From positions 1 through 33,414 of the forward strand of contig DHQX01000027.1 of the NCBI GenBank assembly GCA_002411105.1: a DNA stretch of 33,414 bases, given 5' to 3'. The DNA comes from Christensenella sp. UBA5327. Lineage in GTDB: Bacteria > Bacillota > Clostridia > Christensenellales > Aristaeellaceae. Position 1 is the stretch's first letter. Every line of letters begins with the position of its first letter. The notes beneath the pieces are model-generated. The model saw only the letters and a list, made by a program, of their open reading frames with translations. It did no database searches and was not told where the DNA came from. Made by a program: the position numbers and the translations under genes. This document shows, piece after piece, positions 7,497-15,078 of this stretch.

Positions 7497-7525
7497 TTGT
7501 GCTGACCTCCTGCTTTGGGTATGAT
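7497..7525 (+). promoter_or_regulatory. Promoter of the UPF0303 gene
   Basis: TTGTGC (7497-7502) and TATGAT (7520-7525) are separated by exactly 17 bases, a good housekeeping-type promoter. Transcription would start near 7532, giving a leader of about 40 bases ending in the AAGGAGG ribosome site. Confidence 0.65.
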
Positions 7526-7574
7526 GGGTGAAACAACAGACCCCTTTCATAATCAGCATAAAAGGAGGCCCATG

Positions 7575-8078
7575 ATGAACGCAAGTCAGGAACATCATCA
7601 GAGATTATTGGACCTTGTGAAGCAACAGGAGGCAGCCCTGCAGCCGGATCATTTTGACGCCGGGGACGCCTGGCGGCTGGGCCTCATCCTGCGGGATCTG
7701 GCCCTGGAAACTGGCGCCGATATCGCTGTTCACATCAGCCTTTTTGGCGCCCAGGTTTTTCACTGTGGAATAGGGCAGCCCAAGCCCAACTTTGACCGCT
7801 GGATCGCCCGCAAACAGCGGGGCACCCTGGAATGCTGGAAAAGCTCCCTCAGGCTGAAGCTGGAGTCCCTCACCGGCGGCGACCAGCTGGCGGATCACGG
7901 CTTTGACCCGGCTGATGTGGTGTTCTGCGGGGGATGCTTCCCCCTGCGGCTGAAATCCCTGGGCGTGGTGGGCGCCGTCACGGTCTCGGGGCTCAGCGAC
8001 CTGCAGGATCATCAGTTGGCGGTGGACGCACTGGCACAATACATGCAGACCGCGGTGCCCAAGCTCCCTGTGGGATGA
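7575..8078 (+). CDS. UPF0303 family protein (HbpS/GlcG-like fold)
   Basis: About 167 residues, cytoplasmic. The pattern fits UPF0303: a helix then I-A-V-H-I-S-L-F-G, a Q-V-F-H turn, W-I-A-R-K-Q-R-G (the family's W-I-x-R-K), later F-C-G-G-C-F-P-L-R, and near the end V-G-A-V-T-V-S-G-L-S-D-L-Q-D-H-Q. The closing V-T-V-S-G-L-x-x-x-x-D-H is the best-conserved part. UPF0303 is related to the GlcG/HbpS haem-binding fold; some members are annotated as haem-degrading, but the true role is not settled. AAGGAGG at 7562-7568 serves either of two adjacent ATGs (7572 or 7575); 7575 has the better spacing. Single-gene unit with its own promoter and terminator. Confidence 0.85.
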   Translation: MNASQEHHQRLLDLVKQQEAALQPDHFDAGDAWRLGLILRDLALETGADIAVHISLFGAQVFHCGIGQPKPNFDRWIARKQRGTLECWKSSLRLKLESLTGGDQLADHGFDPADVVFCGGCFPLRLKSLGVVGAVTVSGLSDLQDHQLAVDALAQYMQTAVPKLPVG

Positions 8079-8123
8079 CGGATTCGATCAAACAGCGCAG
8101 CGCAAAAAAGGGAAGGCCATCAG

Positions 8124-8161
8124 AAAAGGAACACCGGCGGTTTTCCATCAGTGTTCCTTTT
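8124..8161. terminator. Bidirectional terminator between UPF0303 and dmsB-like genes
   Basis: An 11-bp perfect inverted repeat AAAAGGAACAC/GTGTTCCTTTT (8124-8134, 8151-8161) with a 16-base loop has A-run and T-run flanks, so it can terminate transcription from both convergent genes. Confidence 0.8.
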
Positions 8162-8180
8162 GTTTGGCGAATTGGCTAAA

Positions 8181-8768
8181 TCAGGTTTCCTTTTCCTCAA
8201 AATCCTTTTCCAGCGCGGCGGGGCTGGGTTTGGTGAGGAAGTTGGTGCCGCTGCCGCCATCCGGGTAGCAGGGCAGGGCGGCCACCAGGTCGGGGCCGTA
8301 TTTTTCCTTCAGCTCCGCAACCGGGCCCGCCTTGATGACGCGCATCATGCAGCTGGCAACACAGGCAGGCTCCTGGCCCTCGGCCAGCAGGTCGCGGCAC
8401 ATGTCACACTTCATGGCCTGGTTCTTTTCCACCACCATCACGGGGTGGTCATAGGGGCAGGCGTTAATGCAAAGGCCGCACATATCGCCCAGGCACGCCA
8501 CCTCAGGGTCGTAATACACGATGCCGGTCTCCTCATCCTTGCGGGCGCGGCCCACAGGGCAGGCCTTGACGCAGGGTGCGTCGGTGCAGTGCCCACAGGT
8601 TTTCGCAAAGTGGTAGATGGCGGGCGCGGGGAATTCGCCGCGCTCATAGCTTTTCACGTCGCGCAGCAGATAGCCCACATCCAGACGGTTCCTGTCCTTG
8701 CAGGCGATCTGGCAGGTATGACAGCCCGCGCAGACCTTCTGATCAAAGTAAAATCCATACTGTGTCAT
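8181..8768 (-). CDS. dmsB: DmsB-like four-cluster ferredoxin subunit
   Basis: The 195-residue product is the electron-transfer subunit of a DMSO-reductase-type molybdoenzyme. Four cysteine groups are visible: C-A-G-C-H-T-C-Q-I-A-C near the N-terminus, C-G-H-C-T-D-A-P-C-V-K-A-C-P, C-L-G-D-M-C-G-L-C-I-N-A-C-P, and C-D-M-C with a later C-V-A-S-C, enough for four [4Fe-4S] clusters as in DmsB, NrfC and PhsB. It has no signal peptide, so it would be co-exported with the Tat-bearing A subunit. The frame opens at 8795, but GGAGG eight bases before ATG 8768 fixes the start, 23 bases after the dmsA-like stop. No DmsC-type anchor gene follows; the transcript ends at a terminator. Family firm, exact substrate unknown. 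Confidence 0.9.
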   Translation of the reverse strand: MTQYGFYFDQKVCAGCHTCQIACKDRNRLDVGYLLRDVKSYERGEFPAPAIYHFAKTCGHCTDAPCVKACPVGRARKDEETGIVYYDPEVACLGDMCGLCINACPYDHPVMVVEKNQAMKCDMCRDLLAEGQEPACVASCMMRVIKAGPVAELKEKYGPDLVAALPCYPDGGSGTNFLTKPSPAALEKDFEEKET

Positions 8769-8791
8769 TTCTTTATCCTCCCTTTCGCTCA

Positions 8792-11491
8792 TCAAAACAG
8801 GATGGTCTGGGGCACGTCCACGTCAGCCGGAATGGCATCGCCGTCCCACTTGGAAACCTGCACGGTGAGCGAGTTGTAGCCGTTCACGCCAAGGCCGGTG
8901 GCCACGTTGCCGGTGATGTAGTTTTCGCTGCCGCCATGGTCAATGCCGGTTTTCTCGTCCACCCGGTTCCACTTGCCGTGGGGCAGGCCGATGACGCCGG
9001 GCATCATGCGGGCGGTCACATAGGCATGGCGCAGTGTGTCGCCATGGATGGAGGATACCTTCACCGTGTCGCCATCCACAATGCCGCGCTCTATGGCATC
9101 CAGTTTCGACAGGAACACCGGGTTGGCGCAGGCTTCCTGCAGCCAGGGGATGTTGTCAAAGATGGAGTGGGCCCGGCGCTGATAGTGGGGGTTGATGCAT
9201 TGGAGGGGATAGTCGCCCTTGGCACCCTTGGGATCATTGCCCACATAGGTGGTCTCATAGCCCTGGGCGGTGGGGATGTACTTGGGAAGGCCATGATAGG
9301 CCTCCTCCGAATAGCCATGGGCGTTGATCATGTCGGCATAGGCCTGGCAATAGAACTCAATCTTGCCGCTGGTGGTGGGGATGGGGTTGTTCTCCGGATC
9401 ATCCCGGAACTCCTTCTTGTGGATGAAGCCCAGGTTATCCCCCACCTTGCGCTCCACGCGGTACATGCCGTCCTCCATGTATTTGTCAATGGAGATGCGG
9501 CCTTCCTGCGGTTGGCCTTCCACGCCCCAGGCCTTGATGTCATCTTCGGTGATGGCGCAGAGGTTTTCCCAGGTTTTTCCGTCTTCTTTCACCACGGTGG
9601 TGGTGGCGACGGCGTTAAACAGGCGCTGCTTGGCGCTGACCGTGCCCCACATATCGGCGGAAAGACCCAGCTTTTCGCCGATGAGCTTGCTGGCTTCCTC
9701 GTCTGATTTGGCCTCAAAATAGGGCTCAATCACCTTATCGGCAATCAGCAGGATATCCCGGTTGTAGTAGCCCTCCCAGATATAGCCGGTGCCTTCCCGC
9801 TCCCAGGCGGTGGTGATGGGCAGCACGATATCGGAATACTTGTTGGTGGTGGTCAGGAAGTGGCCCTGGCCCACCACAAACTCCACCGCCCGGTGTGCCT
9901 GGATGCCCAGCTTGGCGCCTTCAGCATTGGTGAGGCGGGAGGCGGAGCCATTCCAAATCATCTTCACATTGGCGCTGACGTTTTCAATTTTACGGGTCAG
10001 GTCAAAATCGCCGATTTTGCTCTTCCAGTTGGGGCCAGCGCCGGCAATGGTTGTCCACAGCTTGGTGGGGTTGAAGGGCTCACCCAAAACCGCCTTCCAC
10101 TGCTGGGTTTCACTCACGCTGGTGGCAGCGCCAGTGCCGGAGACAGCGCCGGTGGCGCCGCCTGAGCCGGCCTTGATCAGCCGGGGGCCAAAGTTGTTGG
10201 TGTGGTTCCATGCGGTGGGGCCCACGGTGTGGCCGCTCTTGCCGATGTGGCCGCCCATGGCGCCCAGGGCAATCACCAGCTGAGGCAGCTGATCGGTGTT
10301 GTAGGTGCGGGCAGTCGCCCAGGAGGACAGGATGCCCACCTTGTTCTTCACACCCAACACCCGGGCCACCTGGCGCAGCGTCTCTGCCGGAACGCCGCAG
10401 ATCTGGCTTGCCCATTCAGGCGTCTTGGGGGTGTCGTCATACTTGCCCCGCAGGTAATCAAAGAAGTTCTGATCGTCTTTGGCATCCGCAGGCATGTGCT
10501 CACCGTCAAAGCCCACGCAGCAGCGCTTGAGGAAGTCCCAGTCAATCAGAGGATTTTCCTGGCTGTCCTCCTCCAGCATCACATAGGCCATGCCCAGCAT
10601 GGCGGCCATATCAGTGCCCGGCCGGATGGGCACCCACTGGGCATCCAGCATGGCAGCCGTATCGGTATAGATGGGGTCAAAAAGGATAAACTTGGTGCCC
10701 GCGTCCTTCCAGCTCTTGGCATAGTTGGTGGCATTCCCCAGGGAAGACCAGGCGGGGTTATAGCCAAAGGCCACCACGTATTCGCAGTTGAGCATGTCCA
10801 GGCGGTCATTGTTGCAGTCATAATAATAGCAGCCATCCCCCCAGCCCAGGGCCGAAGGCGCAAACCAGCTGCCCCAGGAACCTGTGCGCCAGGAGCTGAG
10901 GTAGTTGATGTTCATCTTATTCATCACATCCGTGCCGGCGGCGGCGCAGAGGATGGCATTATCGCCATAGGTCTCATTGATGCGCTTGATTTCGTCCGCA
11001 ATGTACTGGGCCGCTTCATCCCAGGAGATGCGCTCCCACTCGTCCTGGCCGCGCAGGTGGCCATTGGGGTTGCCGGGGGTCCAGTTCTTGCGCTTCATGG
11101 GGTATTTCAGCCGGTCAAGCCCCCGGGCCTGGTACTGCTGGGACCACCCGCGCAGGCAGGCGCGCTGCTGGCGGTTGACATCATCATCACTGCTGAAGTC
11201 ATCGGTTTTCTGGCGCAGGATGACGCCGTCCTTGATGTAGGCCCGCACCAGGCACTTGCCCCCGCAGTTGTGCGGGCAAGCGACGTTCACCCATTTGCCG
11301 CCTTCAAGGGCAATGCCGGGCTCAACCAGCGCGCCCGCGGCGCCCTCAGCGGTTTTGTCCAGCATATTGGCCTGCGCCACTGCGCCGCTGGCGGCCAGCG
11401 CCACGCTGGCAGCCCCGATGGTGGCAGCGGTGCCTTTGATAAAGCCTCTGCGGCTTATGCCAGAATTCGTCAGTTTGTCAATCAAGCTCAT
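8792..11491 (-). CDS. dmsA: DmsA-like Tat-exported molybdopterin oxidoreductase
   Basis: The 899-residue product is the catalytic subunit of a DMSO-reductase-family enzyme with bis-molybdopterin guanine dinucleotide. It opens with a Tat signal S-R-R-G-F-I-K (residues 13-19) and a hydrophobic stretch to about 40. Cysteines 72, 76, 80 and 112 (C-P-H-N-C-G-G-K-C and R-A-C-L-R-G) would bind the FS0 cluster. W-V-P-I-R-P-G-T-D is the classic pterin-binding motif of the family. The C-terminal domain (about 750 onward) is the molybdopterin-dinucleotide-binding barrel. AAGGAG lies seven bases before the ATG. Terminal reductases for DMSO/TMAO are the nearest reading, but other members (catechol dehydroxylases, transhydroxylases) share this layout. 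It acts outside the cytoplasmic membrane with the downstream ferredoxin. Confidence 0.92.
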   Translation of the reverse strand: MSLIDKLTNSGISRRGFIKGTAATIGAASVALAASGAVAQANMLDKTAEGAAGALVEPGIALEGGKWVNVACPHNCGGKCLVRAYIKDGVILRQKTDDFSSDDDVNRQQRACLRGWSQQYQARGLDRLKYPMKRKNWTPGNPNGHLRGQDEWERISWDEAAQYIADEIKRINETYGDNAILCAAAGTDVMNKMNINYLSSWRTGSWGSWFAPSALGWGDGCYYYDCNNDRLDMLNCEYVVAFGYNPAWSSLGNATNYAKSWKDAGTKFILFDPIYTDTAAMLDAQWVPIRPGTDMAAMLGMAYVMLEEDSQENPLIDWDFLKRCCVGFDGEHMPADAKDDQNFFDYLRGKYDDTPKTPEWASQICGVPAETLRQVARVLGVKNKVGILSSWATARTYNTDQLPQLVIALGAMGGHIGKSGHTVGPTAWNHTNNFGPRLIKAGSGGATGAVSGTGAATSVSETQQWKAVLGEPFNPTKLWTTIAGAGPNWKSKIGDFDLTRKIENVSANVKMIWNGSASRLTNAEGAKLGIQAHRAVEFVVGQGHFLTTTNKYSDIVLPITTAWEREGTGYIWEGYYNRDILLIADKVIEPYFEAKSDEEASKLIGEKLGLSADMWGTVSAKQRLFNAVATTTVVKEDGKTWENLCAITEDDIKAWGVEGQPQEGRISIDKYMEDGMYRVERKVGDNLGFIHKKEFRDDPENNPIPTTSGKIEFYCQAYADMINAHGYSEEAYHGLPKYIPTAQGYETTYVGNDPKGAKGDYPLQCINPHYQRRAHSIFDNIPWLQEACANPVFLSKLDAIERGIVDGDTVKVSSIHGDTLRHAYVTARMMPGVIGLPHGKWNRVDEKTGIDHGGSENYITGNVATGLGVNGYNSLTVQVSKWDGDAIPADVDVPQTILF

Positions 11492-11544
11492 TCAGTTTCT
11501 CCTTCCCTTCCCGTTCATCCCACGATGAAATCAGACTCGTCGCG

Positions 11545-11573
11545 ATCTTACAAAAGTGATTATCTCAATGCAA
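11545..11573 (-). promoter_or_regulatory. Candidate promoter P2 of the dmsAB-like genes
   Basis: Read on the minus strand, TTGCAT (complement of 11568-11573) and TAAGAT (complement of 11545-11550) are 17 bases apart. It lies downstream of P1 and about 54 bases before the dmsA-like start. Confidence 0.45.
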
Positions 11574-11582
11574 GAACACATC

Positions 11583-11611
11583 TGTATAAATTGCATGCTG
11601 ATTTTGCACAA
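11583..11611 (-). promoter_or_regulatory. Candidate promoter P1 of the dmsAB-like genes
   Basis: On the minus strand, TTGTGC (complement of 11606-11611) and TATACA (complement of 11583-11588) are separated by exactly 17 bases. The -35 element lies inside the 16-bp palindrome described separately, so a protein bound there would compete with RNA polymerase. Confidence 0.55.
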
Positions 11612-11620
11612 TGTTGTGCA
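11605..11620. promoter_or_regulatory. 16-bp palindrome overlapping the dmsAB promoter
   Basis: TGCACAA and TTGTGCA form a perfect 7-bp inverted repeat with a 2-base centre (11605-11620), eight bases after the torD-like stop codon and over the -35 element of P1. No T-run follows on either strand, so it is more likely an operator than a terminator. It does not match the FNR consensus TTGAT-N4-ATCAA. Confidence 0.55.
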
Positions 11621-11628
11621 TCACACGC

Positions 11629-12309
11629 TCAAAGGCTTGCCAACAGTTCGTCAATCAGCGGCCCGTCATCCGTGATGATCTGGCATAAAGCAGCGCTTAA
11701 ACCCGGATAAAACAGGGCTGTTTCCGCCTTTTGCATATCCGCCTGGTAGCGGGGAAGCCAGTGCAGCAAATGGTTTTGTACAAACACCTTCTGCCCTTCA
11801 AGAAGGCCGCGGCAGTCATCTACCCGGCCTTCCCTCAGGCAGCCCAGCGCCTCCCCGGTCAACAATGCCAGAAAGTGCAGCATCAGGCTGATGTGGTCAT
11901 CCGGGTAGCGCGGGTAGCCTGCGGGCTGATAGCCATAGCGCTGATACCACTGGCGCACCGCCAGGGTGGATTCCTGAAACAGCGCCCGGTCCCTGGTCAC
12001 ATAGACCGATTCCCAGGGCGGCGCCACCAGCTCCCTGGGCCCCAGGAAAAGATTGGTATACTCCTGCCGGATGTTTCCCAATTGCTCTTCATCCACCTGC
12101 CGGAGCGGCATAAGCGCTTCCCGCAGCATGGCTGCGCCCGGCGTCTCCTGCGCCTCAAAAAGCGCAATCGTGGCCAGGCTGTCATCACTGGCCGCCGCCC
12201 GGAGCATCTCCATGGCAGGCTCTGTGCCAAAAAGCGTGTGCAGCAGGCTCAGCACATACTGCCGCCCCTGCAAGAGCACTTGTACTGCTTCTCTGGTTTG
12301 CTGATCCAT
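11629..12309 (-). CDS. torD: TorD/DmsD-family molybdoenzyme chaperone
   Basis: The 226-residue, all-helical cytoplasmic product belongs to the TorD/DmsD family, which binds the Tat signal and apo-form of a molybdoenzyme until its cofactor is inserted. The family hallmark is present in the middle: Y-T-N-L-F-L-G-P followed by A-P-P-W-E-S-V-Y, and later a P-D-D-H-I-S-L-M-L-H-F helix, matching the conserved E-x3-P-D-H-I region. It lies directly upstream of the dmsA-like gene on the same strand, fitting that role. GGGGAG precedes the ATG. A promoter and palindrome in the 137-base gap to dmsA suggest that the structural genes can also be expressed without it. The symbol is by family only; dmsD would suit as well. 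Confidence 0.88.
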   Translation of the reverse strand: MDQQTREAVQVLLQGRQYVLSLLHTLFGTEPAMEMLRAAASDDSLATIALFEAQETPGAAMLREALMPLRQVDEEQLGNIRQEYTNLFLGPRELVAPPWESVYVTRDRALFQESTLAVRQWYQRYGYQPAGYPRYPDDHISLMLHFLALLTGEALGCLREGRVDDCRGLLEGQKVFVQNHLLHWLPRYQADMQKAETALFYPGLSAALCQIITDDGPLIDELLASL

Positions 12310-12431
12310 CGGTGTTTCTCTCCCCTACATGATCTATTCCAGGGGCATGATAAAGGATAAATGCGGATCTGTAAAACAAGGGTCACTGCCAGCGATACGC
12401 CAAGTTGCTTTTACGATGAACGCGCAGCCCA

Positions 12432-12460
12432 TTGCGCCCTCGTGTTTTCTGCATTAAAAT
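12432..12460 (+). promoter_or_regulatory. Promoter of the DUF6157 gene
   Basis: TTGCGC (12432-12437) and TAAAAT (12455-12460) are exactly 17 bases apart, giving a short leader of about 30 bases to the ATG at 12499. Confidence 0.6.
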
Positions 12461-12498
12461 ATGGTAAGCGGCCAACACAACACAAAGCAGGAAAAGCC

Positions 12499-12894
12499 AT
12501 GAAGCAACACAGCACCAATTACTACAACACTTTTATCCAGGTGGCACAGGACTGCCCGGCGATTGAGGGCACCGTGCCGCCTGGGGGTGAGCCCACAAGC
12601 GCCATCCGGCTGATGTATGAGATGCTGGCAGACAACCCCTATCAGCACACCTCCGACGATGTGCTGTATGCCGCCAATGGCGCGCGCCGGGGCATCACCC
12701 GGGAGGACTTTTTCGTCAAGGGCCAACCCTGCCTCCAGGCCGCTGCCCTGGGCAAGCGCTATGGCTGGGGCCTGCATCTGGATGCCCAGGGAAAAGCAGC
12801 GCTGTATGGCGTTGAAACGCCGGAGTATCAGCGGCTTAAGGATGACAACACCCTCACCCAGCTGCACGCCATGCGCAGTGCCAAGAAAAAGTGA
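12499..12894 (+). CDS. DUF6157 family protein
   Basis: The 131-residue protein matches the pattern I know for DUF6157: N-Y-Y-N-T-F-I at the start, A-x-D-C-P, V-P-P, then Y-E-M-L-A-D-N-P-Y-Q-H-T-S-D-D-V-L-Y and a C-terminal G-W-G-L-H-L-D-x-x-G-K-A-A-L-Y. No function is established for the family; proteins of this size and shape are soluble and cytoplasmic. The frame is open from 12361, but the ribosome site (AGGAAAAG) and the promoter just upstream fix ATG 12499. Its stop overlaps or directly abuts the start of the DUF3795 gene, so the two are probably translated together. The C-terminus is lysine-rich. Confidence 0.85.
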   Translation: MKQHSTNYYNTFIQVAQDCPAIEGTVPPGGEPTSAIRLMYEMLADNPYQHTSDDVLYAANGARRGITREDFFVKGQPCLQAAALGKRYGWGLHLDAQGKAALYGVETPEYQRLKDDNTLTQLHAMRSAKKK

Positions 12895-12899
12895 ACGGC

Positions 12900-13421
12900 A
12901 TGACAGAAAAAGCGCACCCCACCATCGGCTGCTGTGGCATTGACTGTGGGCTATGTCCCCGGCTTTACACCCGGGGTCCCTCAAGATGCCCCGGCTGCGG
13001 CGGGGAGGGATTTTCCGAAAAGCACCCTGCCTGCGGCTTTCACAGCTGTTGCTTTAAAAAACGTGGCTTTGAGGTCTGCGCCCAGTGTCCGGATTATCCC
13101 TGCTCCCGCTTTGGGCGGGAGACCGGCGAAAGGGATTCCTTCGTCTTGCACCGGAGGGTACGCGCCAACCAGGCGCTGATCAAAGAACAGGGCCTGACGG
13201 CCTTCCTCACCCAGCAGGAAAGGCGCATGGTTTTTCTTCAAGAAGCGCTGGCCAATTTCGACGATGGCAGATGCACAAGCTATTTTTGCATCGCCGCAGC
13301 CCTGCTCACCCCCGCCAGTCTGGAGGCAGCCCTTCAGCGCGCCCGGGCTGGTAAAGACATCAAAGTCCTGCTCCAGGAATGCGCAGATAAGCAGGGGCAG
13401 GAGCTGAAGCTTCGGAAATAA
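12900..13421 (+). CDS. DUF3795 cysteine-rich protein
   Basis: About 173 residues. The N-terminal half is rich in cysteine, in the order C-C-G-I-D-C-G-L-C-P, C-P-G-C-G-G, then H-S-C-C and C-A-Q-C-P-D-Y-P-C. The G-x-D-C-x-x-C start and the C-P-x-Y-P-C end are the DUF3795 signature and look like a zinc-binding domain. The C-terminal half is a helical region without cysteine clusters. The function of the family is unknown. No signal or membrane segment is seen. A GTG at 12891 overlaps the stop of the DUF6157 gene and is a possible alternative start (three more residues); no strong ribosome site favours either, and coupling to the upstream gene is likely. Confidence 0.85.
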   Translation: MTEKAHPTIGCCGIDCGLCPRLYTRGPSRCPGCGGEGFSEKHPACGFHSCCFKKRGFEVCAQCPDYPCSRFGRETGERDSFVLHRRVRANQALIKEQGLTAFLTQQERRMVFLQEALANFDDGRCTSYFCIAAALLTPASLEAALQRARAGKDIKVLLQECADKQGQELKLRK

Positions 13422-13436
13422 GCACTCACACCATCT

Positions 13437-13474
13437 AAAATGGGCCGCCCGCTCGTTACAGGCGACCCATTTTT
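13437..13474. terminator. Bidirectional terminator between convergent genes
   Basis: AAAATGGG (13437-13444) pairs with CCCATTTT (13466-13473); after one mismatch the stem continues with CGCC/GGCG. A- and T-runs flank it, so it can end both the DUF3795 transcript and the minus-strand sigma-partner transcript. Confidence 0.85.
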
Positions 13475-13488
13475 AATTCAGATTCCTG

Positions 13489-14415
13489 TCAGCCATTGCC
13501 CCCGGTGGTGAGGCCGATGGAGAGAATTTCACCAGTCTTGGCGTCCAGCAGCACCCCCAGACCCAGCTCCACCTTGTCCACCACCACGTAGTAGTGGATA
13601 CTCCAGAGGGCCACGCGGTCAGGGGTCGCGGCGCGGAAGAAGGCGTCTGTAAGCTCTGCCCGGTCCATATCCGCCTGGCTCAGCTTAAACTCCTCCACCA
13701 TGGCGGCTTTGGCGATTTCGATAGCCTTATCCTGGGGCAGATCATCCGGGCCGGGGGTGCCAGCCTGCCAATACTCGCCCCGGTAGAAGTATTCACCCTC
13801 TTTTGTCTCACGGTTATCTTTGGGGATGGGCAGCGGAATTTCATTTTCATACTGGAACAAATCCGGATTAGCCTTGATATGCTTGTCAATCGCCTCATGT
13901 TTGGCCTCAATATCCACCAACCCCTTCTGAATTTGCTTGACTCCCCAGGCGGGAGATTCCAGGCTGCCAGAGTCAAGGAGGGCCTTGTCGGCGGCATCAT
14001 CAAAGCTCCAACTGGCGACTGGATCCGCCCCCTTCTTAAGCACCACGGTGTAGTTTCCCACAAGGGCCTGGGGCATGCCATTGCCGATGAAGGTAATGGT
14101 CCAGGCGTCACCCTCCTCTTTGGTTTCACTGGGATAAAAAATCCCCATGGCAGCAGGTGTCAGACCATATTTATCTTCTAGGGCCTTTCGAGCCTGGGTC
14201 ACGGCATCGGCCATGGGGCTGCGGCTTAGGGTCACGGCGGCCACGGCCATACCGGCCACCAGAATTAAAGTCATCGCCATCACCAGGCTAAAAGACACTT
14301 TCTTTTTCACTTTTGTTTCTCCTCTCACTTGGCGCAGCACGCGCTGGCTGCGCTTGTCGTCCCACACCAAGGCGGAGAAATGGCGATCCATGGCTTGCTT
14401 CAACTGATCATTCAT
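13489..14415 (-). CDS. Membrane-anchored ECF-sigma partner (probable anti-sigma factor)
   Basis: The 308-residue product has a charged cytoplasmic N-terminus of about 38 residues, one membrane helix (about 40-62) and a long extracellular part. The N-terminal piece would hold the sigma factor; it lacks the H-x3-C-x2-C zinc motif of ZAS anti-sigma factors. Outside, two PepSY-like repeats are suggested: one begins with A-V-T-Q-A-R-K-A-L-E-D-K-Y-G-L after the membrane helix, the other with A-I-E-I-A-K-A-A-M-V near the C-terminus, followed by a closing D-A-K-T-G-E-I-L-S strand. The ATG overlaps the sigma-factor stop by eight bases (ATG at 14415, stop at 14410-14408), a coupling typical of sigma/anti-sigma pairs. 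The anti-sigma role is inferred from layout and context; the ligand is unknown. Confidence 0.75.
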   Translation of the reverse strand: MNDQLKQAMDRHFSALVWDDKRSQRVLRQVRGETKVKKKVSFSLVMAMTLILVAGMAVAAVTLSRSPMADAVTQARKALEDKYGLTPAAMGIFYPSETKEEGDAWTITFIGNGMPQALVGNYTVVLKKGADPVASWSFDDAADKALLDSGSLESPAWGVKQIQKGLVDIEAKHEAIDKHIKANPDLFQYENEIPLPIPKDNRETKEGEYFYRGEYWQAGTPGPDDLPQDKAIEIAKAAMVEEFKLSQADMDRAELTDAFFRAATPDRVALWSIHYYVVVDKVELGLGVLLDAKTGEILSIGLTTGGNG

Positions 14416-14932
14416 CGTAATACCACCTTTCCAGCTTCTGGCGCAGGGTATCGTTGGCCCGCCTGAGGCGGGTTTTGGCAGCGTCTGCTGTGATGCCCAG
14501 GGTCTTTGCCACATCGGCGACCTTCATCCCCTGATAATACCTGAGCATCACCACGTCCTTGTATTTGTTGGGAAGCGCCATCACGGCGTTTATCACCGTG
14601 GCGTCTGGCATATCCGGGTCATGGGAAGCCTCTGGCAGGGTGTCGATGCCGGTTCTTCTGTCCACCCGTTTTAGCCAGGCGGTGCGCAGATAATCCTTGC
14701 AGGTGTTGATGGCGATGCGCATCAGCCAGGCCTGCTCATTGCTGTCTTCCTTCAAGGTGTGCAGCTTTTTGTAGGCCTTCAGGAAGCTGTCCTGCACCGC
14801 GTCCTCAGCCAGGGCCACATCCTTCAGATACACATAGCACATCCGCAGCATCGCGCTGCCGTGATGGGCCATCAGACGCTCCAGTTCCATCTCCTTGTCC
14901 AGAACTCTGTCGGGTACCGCAACAAAGTCCAT
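14408..14932 (-). CDS. ECF-type RNA polymerase sigma factor
   Basis: A 174-residue extracytoplasmic-function sigma factor. Region 2 is seen in the first half: L-R-M-C-Y-V-Y-L-K-D, then A-E-D-A-V-Q-D-S-F-L-K-A-Y-K and W-L-M-R-I-A-I-N-T-C-K-D. A linker rich in Asp and Pro separates it from region 4: L-P-N-K-Y-K-D-V-V-M-L-R-Y-Y-Q-G-M, then V-A-D-V-A-K-T-L-G-I with a helix-turn-helix A-A-K-T-R-L-R-R-A. It would direct RNA polymerase to a small set of envelope or stress genes, held back by the overlapping membrane partner. The frame can be extended to a TTG at 14974, but AGGGGG just before ATG 14932 fixes the start. The gene is divergent from thyA. Confidence 0.92.
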   Translation of the reverse strand: MDFVAVPDRVLDKEMELERLMAHHGSAMLRMCYVYLKDVALAEDAVQDSFLKAYKKLHTLKEDSNEQAWLMRIAINTCKDYLRTAWLKRVDRRTGIDTLPEASHDPDMPDATVINAVMALPNKYKDVVMLRYYQGMKVADVAKTLGITADAAKTRLRRANDTLRQKLERWYYDE

Positions 14933-15078
14933 CTCCGCACCCCCTTTCACTGATAAGACGCGGGAGAACCCCAAAAGGGGACAAAATTCTTTTTTGGTAG
15001 TATGATCATGGCGTTCATGGTATCTTGATCTGGGCTGGCAGGCAAGCAGGCCCCCAAAGATTGATGTGAGGTTCTGAC

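Noticed and set aside
11605..11620. Palindrome considered as the terminator of the torD-like gene or an FNR box
   Set aside because: No T-run follows on the minus strand, and the half-site TTGTGCA does not fit TTGAT. Kept as an unidentified operator candidate.
10202..11710. Long open frame on the plus strand opposite the dmsA-like gene (about 500 codons)
   Set aside because: It is an antisense shadow caused by high GC and codon bias. It has no ribosome site or family motif, while the minus strand encodes a full molybdoenzyme with all its motifs.
14969..14980. CCCCAAAAGGGG hairpin before the first sigma gene
   Set aside because: The stem is only 4 bp, with no T-run in the right place; likely chance in GC-rich DNA.
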